From Gibbula magus (lineage: Eukaryota; Mollusca; Gastropoda; Trochida; Trochidae), in contig OW388304.1 of assembly GCA_936450465.1 (NCBI GenBank), forward strand, positions 15,047,061 to 15,111,060: a stretch of 64,000 nucleotides of DNA. Reading direction: 5' to 3'. This document shows, piece after piece, positions 24,571 through 32,920 of the stretch (position 1 is its first letter; each line of letters begins with the position of its first letter). The notes under the pieces were generated by a model, which saw only the letters and a list, made by a program, of their open reading frames with translations, had not been told where the DNA came from and made no database searches. A program made the translations under genes and the position numbers.

Positions 24571-27500
24571 TTAGAAGAATATTTCTAGGGCATCATGGAA
24601 ACTGAAATACGTTGGCAACACGTCAACACTGGCATTGTTGATACCTGTCACATATACATGATCTGGTAATGTACCCGCTTCTGTGGTGGCGTTGGTTGCA
24701 ATTTGTGTGAAATTGCGGGCTTGCATGAATCTTTGCATAGATGAAGTTCCCAGAGCATTCTCATTGAAGTCACCCACAATTATTTTCTTGTCACTATATT
24801 CACTGAGTTCATTCAGCAAAACTTGCAGTTGTTTCTTGAAAATGGCCAGTTTGTATGTCTGTGGTCTATACACAACAGTAACTGTGGTGGTTTTCTCCGG
24901 AATGAAAACTGTCAAGTATTCAAGATTTCTACATTGCAGTGGCGGAAACTCACAATGGTTTTTCCAAAACACTCCAACACCACCATGGGATTGACTTTTG
25001 AGAGTTGCAAACAATGGATTTGATTCATCATATGACTGTGATCTCTGCTTGTGTCTGAACATGAATCCATCAAGAGCTGGATGCTGAATACTAGAGAGCC
25101 AAGTTTCTGTGACAAATATAAAGTCTGCAGAATGAAAGCGTTTATCACTTCTCAAATTGTCAATGTGGCAAGGCAAACCCTCAATGTTGTGAAGCACAAG
25201 ATGACACATGTGGTCGAGATTCTGATTTGGAACTGACTGACAGTATTGAGGCATGTTGGAAATGGCTTCTGACACATCACTACTGCAAAATATTGTCTTC
25301 GGATCAAAGTCTTTGATAATGAGTCCTTCTAGTGATGTGACACGAGAAAGTGCTACATATGCCTGTCCAGGAGCAAATATGTTTTTTAAGGAAACAACAG
25401 CTTGCTTGACCGTCAAACCCTGGACTTTGTGAATTGTACATGCCCATGCCAATTTCAATGGAAATCGCCGTTTCATTCTCTTTGAATAGGTACTCTTTTC
25501 ATCATGACGACAAATAGGTGTGCTGTTCATTGGAATGCCAGCAGGGATTGTTTTCTTTGTTCGAAGTTTTCTGCCAACGTCAATGTTATCAAAGACAACA
25601 TACACAGTGGTAACCTTTCCATGCTCAGTGGCAACGTGTGACACTTTGCCAAATGCACCATTCACTAAGCCATCTGATGTGTCAACGTTCTGTGTGAGGA
25701 GAACTCGAGCATCAATTCCAATTCTATGAGATGTGGTAGAAAGCACTTCATAATCTCCAGTTCTTTGATTTTTCCCGAATTCTTCAATCTCAATGTCAAA
25801 GATGTCAGTGCAAACTTTATCAAGCATATCCATGTTGTATTTGTCAACTTCGGCATTTGTGGACAGTACGTGCAGACAGTCTGGGTTCTCTCCTGTGACA
25901 CGACTACTGAGCAATGCAACATCTTCAGTTTCAATGTTGGCTTCGACATCATTTCTATCCACTTTTTGTGCTTTTCTGAGTCTGTTCAACAAAGCTGCAA
26001 ATTCTGGATCTTTTTGTCTCATAATTTCTGTAAGCTCAACCACAGAGAAACAGTCATTCCACAAATCATACCCAAGAACTGATTTGTAAAGTGGTACACC
26101 TTTCACGGGTGGAAGCTGATAGAAATCCCCCACAGCAAGAATAGAAACATTTCCAAAAGGCAGATCTTTCTGTTTCATTTGTTTCAGTCTACCATGTACA
26201 TAAGCAAGCAGCTTTTGATCGACCATTGAAATTTCATCAATAATCAGAATTGAAACGCCTCCACATTTTGACCTTAGTGTATTCAATGCATCTTCACAGA
26301 GGTATTGGTACTGGTTTGAAACTGCTATTCCAATTTTTAAACCTGAGTGGATTGTGGAGCCTTTGATGTTGAAAGCAGCATTTGCAGTTGGTGCCATCAG
26401 CAGAACAGAAGTGTCATCAGGGCGATCCAAAGTTGGTGCAAGTAAGCGTGTGGCTTCATAGTAAAATGCTTTTACCAAATGAGATTTTCCAGTGCCTGCT
26501 CCACCAGTCAAGAATACATTGAAAGGTTCTGGATCTTTTCCATTTCGTTTATCCAAACACCACTGCCTGAGCTTGTAGAACACATCTTTTTGCTTTGCAT
26601 TCAAAGACTTTAGAATTGTCTGTGCTTCTTCCTTTGACACTTTTGTTTGCATTGTTTCGGTTCGTGAAACACGTTCCTCGTGTGGGAGCAGATCAGGAAT
26701 ATTTTGATCATCATCTGTGTCATTATCATCATCAACTTGAGCGTTTTGTCTGATATCTTGGCATTCAAGTCTATCAACCTCAGCTTGTGGACAGATCTGA
26801 GACCAAGCATCCTCAAGGCTACCAGAAGCTTCAAGTATTTCCTGCGCTTGTTGCATGTCTGAAGCATTTGTCTCAAACTCTTGTCTGTTTCTTTCTACAA
26901 TTGATTTGACAGTTTCAACTTCACCTGAAGCTGTAGCAATTGCTCCATCATTGAAGAAATGTTCATATGTTTCAAACTGTGGTGGTAACATTTGATTTTC
27001 ACTTGTGTGGGGAAGAAACAATTCAATGCTAGCTTGATAGAATTTTTCTGGATCAGTATCCTTTGAAAATCTGGCATATCGGACAACTGCTGGATCAGTG
27101 TTTGTTCTTTTCTTGACATGACCAAGATTGTTTAGCAAAGCAATGACAGGAGTGCGTCTTTTTTCATCTGACACATTGGAGACCTCAGATTTTGAAAGGA
27201 ATCTGTACTGAGATATGAATATAGCTTGGCACATATCATGAAATTCAGCTGTTTCAGGTCTAGCTCTGTATTTGTCAACAGCGCTAGGTAACCAGATATC
27301 ATCTTGGTCAATGTCTCCTTTTGCTACTTTTTCTTTAAGCTGCTTCAGTGGCATACTCATTCTGATTCGATTCACAGTGGGGATGAATTCAACCTTTCTC
27401 GAACATCCTTTGAGATCAAGTGTGCACACACGGAAAATTGCTTCTTGTGCACTTACTTCACGACTGTTCAAGTACTTTGTGCCAATTTTTCTCATTGCAT

Positions 27501-30500
27501 TTTTTGCATCGACATTTCCTTCTTTTCTGATTTCAGACTGTGCATGGTCTAACAGCAATCCCATTTCTTTCTCAGCTTTGGAAATGTATGACACAATGTA
27601 AACAACACACGAATATGCATCGACTACAAATTGTATGTCCATGTTGGCACCCCAACAGCGCAATAAGTCAGGATTATACTGATTGACCCAAACATCTGAC
27701 GAGTTTCTCTGGAGAACCACACTGGTCTTTTTTGTAAGAGTTTGTGATGCAGTTTCATACATCTCTTGGGAAATGCCTATTTGTTTGAACAAGTCTTCAA
27801 CAGAGTCAAAACTGAGATCTTCATCCTGTAAGGCTTGCCAGATCTTGCCAAGAATTTCTCTAGCTTGTTCCCTTTTCATGATTTGACTGTTCTGTTCAAT
27901 GGCCTCTTTCACTTTGAGCTCAACGGCTCTGCGTTCATCTTCATTCATATTATCACAGTCAACAACTGGAACTTCAACAGTCTTAGTTTCTGAACGACAG
28001 ACAAATGTTTTCTGAGACGGTGGACGTGGAAAATTGAAGCGACATTCTTTTCCATTTTTCCTGCATGTCTTTGAATGTCTTTTGCTGTGTCTCTGTACAC
28101 TGGTAACAATTTCATGCAGTTCGTGATCATCGTCCTCATTAGGCATGTCACACGAAACATAGTTGTTTACAAAGTCAACCACTTCATCATCAGGGTTTTC
28201 ATCAATCTTTGGTGCATTATCAACCCAGAAAAGGCAATGTACATGAGGTGAACCACGCTGCTGAAATTCCACTCGGAAGAAATAGTCCTTGATTTTCCCA
28301 ATGGGTTGTGCAGGAGACATGATCACATCTCTCAAAAATGTGTGAAACCTCTGATCAAACATTCTAGCAGTTGTGACAGGATTCTTTCTCAAAATTGCAC
28401 ATTTTTCGTTCCAGTCAAGTTCTTCTGCTTTACGGAAATCTCCATCTTCTCTTAAAATGCTCTCAATCATTTCAGGCCATCTTGTTTCAGCAGAGGAGAA
28501 AGAGCAAAACCACGTGGGAATGCCTAGTTGGCGAATCATAGCAAAAAGATCTTTTTGCGTTGTTGCCCAGTAAGGAGGTGTTCCTCTGATGGGTGTCAAG
28601 AATTTGTATCCGTCATCATTTTTCAAGAAATTTTGCAATGACTCATTATTACGCAATGTATCAGCATTGATATTTGGTCGAGAACGATCACCTGTGCCTT
28701 TGCGTAGAGCAATTGATGCTTTTGAGATTACTTGCTCAAGTTCAGATCTGTACTGGGCATGAAATATGTATGGAATGCTTTGTGCACATCGTGTATCAGC
28801 GTTCATTAATCTACAGTGAAGGTAACGGGACAGAGTCAATTTCTCCTCACGATTGTCATGATAGATTGGACCACCTTTTGGAAAAAGACACGGAAATGCT
28901 TTTGCTTCATCATCATTGTCTTGCAGCATTCGAATAGGGTTATTTCCTTCAGCTGGTGCAATGCTAGTAATTTCATCAAAATGTTGATCAAGGATTTCCT
29001 GGCCAATGTCCACAGGCTGCAAGCATGTGTCTAACAGCATACCATGATTGTCGGATTCTTCACGGGTCAAATCAACATTGTCTGTGTCAGTTTCAATGTC
29101 TACTTCACACTGTTCATCACTTTGGAGTACTGTGTCATCTTCCTCATCAATAGCTGGAAGTGGATTGACCCAGTTTTCATTCAATTCAACGTGTGCATAG
29201 TATTTGTTGTTTGAATGTAGATAATCAAGAGCTTTCAAAACCTTAGTTTTATTCACATATTGATTCTTATAGTGTCCTTTGTAAGTCAATTTTCGTTTCA
29301 GTTTCACTTGCACAAGCTGGTCTTCAGAATCTGATCTTGGTAAAGCATTCACACTTTGGACAACATTTGATGGAACGCTGACAACTGGCCCATGAACAGA
29401 GTTTTGTGCACCTTTTGGAAGAGCAACAAGTTTCATAAATGGTAAATGCAAGGATACAAGATGTTGCTCAAGTTCATTCAGATTTTCAATTTCAGCAGGA
29501 ATTGGTTCAAACTGAAGGTTATTGACCACCGATTCGCCTGGAATTTTCCCTTGAGAGACTTTCTGATGACACGAGTGACAAATCCATAACTTTGAAGAAG
29601 AACCTGTTGCTATGATACAATCTTCCTGACAATCTCCAGAACAGGTATGCAAATAAGTCTCTGTGATGCACCTATCAGCAGCTAATGAAGCATGTTCACC
29701 TTTTGTCTCATAGACATCTCTCTTACATTGAATCACCTGTTTACGAAACAGTTTTCTGTGGCAAACAGCACACACATAATCAGGACCCTCGCTTACTGAC
29801 AATCTAAATGCTTCAGTTACATGCTGAATACTGTGTTGTTGCTGTTTCTTTGAAAGTCGTTGATTCTTAACTGAAGTTTTCACAGATGCCCTGTGATCAG
29901 GATTCATTGCATACTTATCAATACTGGCAGATTTTACGCTTTCACGATGGATTTCATCTGAAGCATACTTGTCAATACTGGCCGATTGAACACTTTCACG
30001 ATGCGTTTCATTTGAAGCATACTTGTCAATACTGGCAGATTTTAGTGCTTCACGATATTGTGCATTGTTGGCATATTTGTCAATACCTGCAGCTATCACA
30101 GCTTCATGGTGTTCTGCATTTGAAGCATATTTATTGATACTGGCAGATTTTAGAGCTTCGCGATACTGTGTGTTTGTAGCATACTTGTCAATACCTGCAG
30201 CAATCACAGCGTCATGGTGTTCTGCATTTGAAGCATATTTATTGATACTGGCAGCTTTTACAGACTCACGGTGACTAATGTCTGTAGCATATTTCAGTGT
30301 GCTTGCTTGTTTCAGTTGGTCTCTATATTCAGCATCTATAGAATATCTGCTAAATTTGGTTCCGGATTTTGTTCTGTCTTTTTCCATTGTGTCCAATGGT
30401 CTTTTATCAGCTCTGGATTTCCTCATAGATTTCTTCTTTAGGTTTTGCTGATTTCTAAACGAAACCTTCCTTTTTGGTTTTTGCACTCGTTTGTAATGCT

Positions 30501-32706
30501 GTACTTCATTTCCATTCAAAGTTTCATCTTCATTCTCAAGCGCATTCAAGTGAATACTTGTATCTGTGGAAGTGTCAGGTGAGGGTTCATTTGGTGTGAC
30601 AATTCTTTCAAGGGAAGGAATAGCTGTAACAGTGACAGGAGTTACCTCAAACTGAGAATTCACAGATGAGTTCATAGACTTGGCAAGGCGCATACAATGA
30701 GAATGTACCTGCTGCAAAGTGTTGTACTGTGCTACTATACAAGTACCATTGATTGAAAGTTCACCAGTTTGGTTCCTTGAATGTGAATCAAACACATGAA
30801 ATGTGTCATTTATGGAGAGAACAGCAAAGGTTGCTTCACAAAATGTTACAAATGCATTACTGTGACTGTCAAATGATCGCCTCAAAGCAGCTTTTAAGGA
30901 CATGCTTGCATTGACATCATCATCATTTTGCGTGCTCATTAGACCAAAAAGAGTAGGGCTTAACCTCAGATGAAATATGGTTCCATTTATTTCAACATTT
31001 TCTGGAAGCTCTTCCACATTCAAATAAGCATCATTAATGGTAGAAAACTGTTGCAAAGATGCATACAATTCATTCCCATGAAACATGATTGTATTCAGGT
31101 CATTTGTGGTCCAGTTAATTGCATTTGTCAAGTGTGAATGTATCATTGATGACAAGCTCATGGCCAAACACTGCCTGCCAGCAAAGTCGCCAAATATTTG
31201 ATCTCCTTGGTGATACGAGGCATTGATCACAAAGCAATTTGATTCAGAGCTAGGAATACTGTCAGTGATAGATCTAGAAGTACTGGGTTGGCATTGGTCA
31301 TCACTGTTGGCTTCAATTTGTTGCAACGGATTATTTTGTTCAAGCCTTTCTTCGTAATTGCCGAGGGCAGATACTTCAGATTCATTGATGATATTGAGAT
31401 CAACCATATCATTTTGCATTTGATTAAGTTCAAGGCTTTTCTTATATTGTTTGAGGTCATTCACCTCGGGTAATTGCAAGGTAGTGTCAAGTTCAATTTC
31501 ATTGGCAAATGTTTGTTCAATTTCATTGGCATGTGTTTGTTCAAATTGATTGGCAAATGTTTGTTCAATTTCATTTGCAAGTGTTTGTTCAAACTGATTG
31601 GCAAACGTATGTTCAACTTCATTCGAGTGATTTCGGTCAATTTCATTTGAAAATGTTTGCTCAATTTCATTGGCATTCATTGGTTCAGATTGGTTCTGAT
31701 CTTTGCATTCAATTGCATTATCATACAAGGCTTCAGTGAGTATATCATTTACCATCTGCAACACTTGCAAGTGCAATTCTGACATAGTCAACGTAATAGG
31801 CAAATCTGGGAGGTCAGGACAAGTCTCATGAGTTTGTTTTGCAAATGTTTGTTCAATTTGATTGGCACTCATTGGTTGAGATTGCATTTGTGGCAACTGA
31901 TCACGAAGATCAGGGCTGTTTTTAGATAGGTTGAGGTCAGCCACCTCAGGTTCAAGTGATAAGCCAACTCTGGGATGCATTTGTTGCAACTGATCAAGAT
32001 CAGGGCTGTTTTTTTTTAGGTTGAGGGCAGCCACCTCAGGTTTAATTGATTTGCCAACTCTGGGATGCATATGTTGCAACTGATCACGAAGATCAGGGCT
32101 GTTTTTTTTAAGGTTGAGGGCAGCCACCTCAGGTTCAATCGTGAAGCCAACTCTGGGATGCATATGTTGCAACTGATCACGAAGATCAGGGCTGTTTTTT
32201 TTAAGGTTGAGGGCAGCCACCTCAGGTTCAATCGTGAAGCCAACTCTGGGATGCATATGTTGCAACTGATCACGAAGATCAGGGCTGTTTTTTTTAAGGT
32301 TGAGGGCAGCCACCTCAGGTTCAATCGTGAAGCCAACTCTGGGATGCATATGTTGCAACTGATCACGAAGATCAGGGCTGTTTTTTTTAAGGTTGAGGGC
32401 AGCCACCTCAGGTATCTTGCTCATATCATTAGAGAGCAACCTACGAGCAGTAATAGGTTGTCCCGAATCAGTGCTTAAGCTCCTGGTTTTAGCAATGAAC
32501 CCGTCAGGAGCACCAGGTTCATGCGGATCAGTGTTTACGCTGCTGGTTTTAGCAATGAACCCGTCAGCAGCACCAGGTTCATGCGGATCAGTGTCATTTG
32601 TGCTCCTGTTTTTAACGAGGACAGGTTCCTCAGTCCTGGTCTTCTTCTGGGCTGCACTCCTCCGCCAGTTCTTCTTCCTCGGCATCTGGAAATAAACGGT
32701 CAACAT
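24571..32706 (-). CDS. Helentron-type Rep/helicase/endonuclease polyprotein, intact
   Basis: A single 2711-codon frame without stops. Domains in order: basic start MPRKKNWRR; 31-residue tandem repeats (~99-230); NEIEQTFA-type octads (~345-410); a C76-like cysteine protease-type domain with GRQC (Cys ~513) and FDSHS (Asp ~640, His ~642); ~20-residue repeats with (D/N)KYA (~780-940); Cys-rich fingers CAVC...C, CSGDCQEDC, CHSC (~973-1055); HUH Rep motif PHVHCLFW (~1487) and Tyr motif YIVSYISK (~1705); PIF1 helicase with GGAGTGKS (~2068), IDEISMV (~2156), VGDFYQLPP, HKVQGLT and YVALSRV; endonuclease with VTETW and GDFNENA (~2646). The family nicks and copies one DNA strand by rolling-circle transposition. 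The closing endonuclease motif is SFHD, not the usual SDH. Translation may begin at the second Met (32685), just after TTTATTTCCAG, which looks like a splice acceptor. Confidence 0.92.
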   Translation of the reverse strand: MLTVYFQMPRKKNWRRSAAQKKTRTEEPVLVKNRSTNDTDPHEPGAADGFIAKTSSVNTDPHEPGAPDGFIAKTRSLSTDSGQPITARRLLSNDMSKIPEVAALNLKKNSPDLRDQLQHMHPRVGFTIEPEVAALNLKKNSPDLRDQLQHMHPRVGFTIEPEVAALNLKKNSPDLRDQLQHMHPRVGFTIEPEVAALNLKKNSPDLRDQLQHMHPRVGKSIKPEVAALNLKKNSPDLDQLQQMHPRVGLSLEPEVADLNLSKNSPDLRDQLPQMQSQPMSANQIEQTFAKQTHETCPDLPDLPITLTMSELHLQVLQMVNDILTEALYDNAIECKDQNQSEPMNANEIEQTFSNEIDRNHSNEVEHTFANQFEQTLANEIEQTFANQFEQTHANEIEQTFANEIELDTTLQLPEVNDLKQYKKSLELNQMQNDMVDLNIINESEVSALGNYEERLEQNNPLQQIEANSDDQCQPSTSRSITDSIPSSESNCFVINASYHQGDQIFGDFAGRQCLAMSLSSMIHSHLTNAINWTTNDLNTIMFHGNELYASLQQFSTINDAYLNVEELPENVEINGTIFHLRLSPTLFGLMSTQNDDDVNASMSLKAALRRSFDSHSNAFVTFCEATFAVLSINDTFHVFDSHSRNQTGELSINGTCIVAQYNTLQQVHSHCMRLAKSMNSSVNSQFEVTPVTVTAIPSLERIVTPNEPSPDTSTDTSIHLNALENEDETLNGNEVQHYKRVQKPKRKVSFRNQQNLKKKSMRKSRADKRPLDTMEKDRTKSGTKFSRYSIDAEYRDQLKQASTLKYATDISHRESVKAASINKYASNAEHHDAVIAAGIDKYATNTQYREALKSASINKYASNAEHHEAVIAAGIDKYANNAQYREALKSASIDKYASNETHRESVQSASIDKYASDEIHRESVKSASIDKYAMNPDHRASVKTSVKNQRLSKKQQQHSIQHVTEAFRLSVSEGPDYVCAVCHRKLFRKQVIQCKRDVYETKGEHASLAADRCITETYLHTCSGDCQEDCIIATGSSSKLWICHSCHQKVSQGKIPGESVVNNLQFEPIPAEIENLNELEQHLVSLHLPFMKLVALPKGAQNSVHGPVVSVPSNVVQSVNALPRSDSEDQLVQVKLKRKLTYKGHYKNQYVNKTKVLKALDYLHSNNKYYAHVELNENWVNPLPAIDEEDDTVLQSDEQCEVDIETDTDNVDLTREESDNHGMLLDTCLQPVDIGQEILDQHFDEITSIAPAEGNNPIRMLQDNDDEAKAFPCLFPKGGPIYHDNREEKLTLSRYLHCRLMNADTRCAQSIPYIFHAQYRSELEQVISKASIALRKGTGDRSRPNINADTLRNNESLQNFLKNDDGYKFLTPIRGTPPYWATTQKDLFAMIRQLGIPTWFCSFSSAETRWPEMIESILREDGDFRKAEELDWNEKCAILRKNPVTTARMFDQRFHTFLRDVIMSPAQPIGKIKDYFFRVEFQQRGSPHVHCLFWVDNAPKIDENPDDEVVDFVNNYVSCDMPNEDDDHELHEIVTSVQRHSKRHSKTCRKNGKECRFNFPRPPSQKTFVCRSETKTVEVPVVDCDNMNEDERRAVELKVKEAIEQNSQIMKREQAREILGKIWQALQDEDLSFDSVEDLFKQIGISQEMYETASQTLTKKTSVVLQRNSSDVWVNQYNPDLLRCWGANMDIQFVVDAYSCVVYIVSYISKAEKEMGLLLDHAQSEIRKEGNVDAKNAMRKIGTKYLNSREVSAQEAIFRVCTLDLKGCSRKVEFIPTVNRIRMSMPLKQLKEKVAKGDIDQDDIWLPSAVDKYRARPETAEFHDMCQAIFISQYRFLSKSEVSNVSDEKRRTPVIALLNNLGHVKKRTNTDPAVVRYARFSKDTDPEKFYQASIELFLPHTSENQMLPPQFETYEHFFNDGAIATASGEVETVKSIVERNRQEFETNASDMQQAQEILEASGSLEDAWSQICPQAEVDRLECQDIRQNAQVDDDNDTDDDQNIPDLLPHEERVSRTETMQTKVSKEEAQTILKSLNAKQKDVFYKLRQWCLDKRNGKDPEPFNVFLTGGAGTGKSHLVKAFYYEATRLLAPTLDRPDDTSVLLMAPTANAAFNIKGSTIHSGLKIGIAVSNQYQYLCEDALNTLRSKCGGVSILIIDEISMVDQKLLAYVHGRLKQMKQKDLPFGNVSILAVGDFYQLPPVKGVPLYKSVLGYDLWNDCFSVVELTEIMRQKDPEFAALLNRLRKAQKVDRNDVEANIETEDVALLSSRVTGENPDCLHVLSTNAEVDKYNMDMLDKVCTDIFDIEIEEFGKNQRTGDYEVLSTTSHRIGIDARVLLTQNVDTSDGLVNGAFGKVSHVATEHGKVTTVYVVFDNIDVGRKLRTKKTIPAGIPMNSTPICRHDEKSTYSKRMKRRFPLKLAWACTIHKVQGLTVKQAVVSLKNIFAPGQAYVALSRVTSLEGLIIKDFDPKTIFCSSDVSEAISNMPQYCQSVPNQNLDHMCHLVLHNIEGLPCHIDNLRSDKRFHSADFIFVTETWLSSIQHPALDGFMFRHKQRSQSYDESNPLFATLKSQSHGGVGVFWKNHCEFPPLQCRNLEYLTVFIPEKTTTVTVVYRPQTYKLAIFKKQLQVLLNELSEYSDKKIIVGDFNENALGTSSMQRFMQARNFTQIATNATTEAGTLPDHVYVTGINNASVDVLPTYFSFHDALEIFF
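29880..30370 (-). repeat. ~20-residue KYA repeat block within the Helentron protein
   Basis: About eight units have the pattern (S/G)I(D/N)KYA(S/T)N..(H/Y)RE.(V/L)K. In DNA the units alternate between two subtypes, one ending EHHDAV/EHHEAVIAAG and one ending YREALKSAS, so pairs of units were duplicated together. Similar basic repeats precede the Rep domain in other Helitron proteins; function unknown. Confidence 0.85.
32016..32412 (-). repeat. 93-bp in-frame tandem repeat in the Helentron N-terminus
   Basis: Four near-identical 93-bp units encode PEVAALNLKKNSPDL then RDQLQHMHPRVGFTIE or similar; two diverged units extend left to about 31910. The repeat keeps the reading frame and units are almost identical in DNA, so the expansion is recent. 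The same DNA gives open frames on the other strand by chance. Confidence 0.9.
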
Positions 32707-32920
32707 AGATCAAAATCCCCCCTAAAGAAAATAAGTGTTTTAAGATATATGTCAACCTGTTATTTTTATGAAGGAGTCATTTCTTAAGTCATAATGAACC
32801 TATTTGAAGACAAACTAAAACAAATTTCAACAAGCAGACAGAAGGCATATCCAACTCCAACTCGGTAAAATCTCCAAAAAATAAAAACACAAATAAGTGA
32901 AAATACAAAAAACGAATACA

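Larger units (their letters stand above)
24445..32706 (-). mobile_element. Autonomous Helentron-like element (minimal extent)
   Basis: The minimal extent is the intact gene plus the nested hairpin 3' of it. The fusion of Rep, helicase and a C-terminal AP-type endonuclease is the hallmark of the Helentron branch of Helitrons. I could not find matched asymmetric inverted repeats, so true ends are undefined; the right edge lies between 32707 and the next repeat at ~32921. Confidence 0.75.

Noticed and set aside
32016..32695. Several long plus- and minus-strand frames with tandem protein repeats
   Set aside because: These are other-frame readings of the Helentron 93-bp repeat.
24571..32706. Host PIF1 helicase gene
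   Set aside because: The Rep HUH domain, endonuclease and single-exon structure identify a Helitron-class protein.
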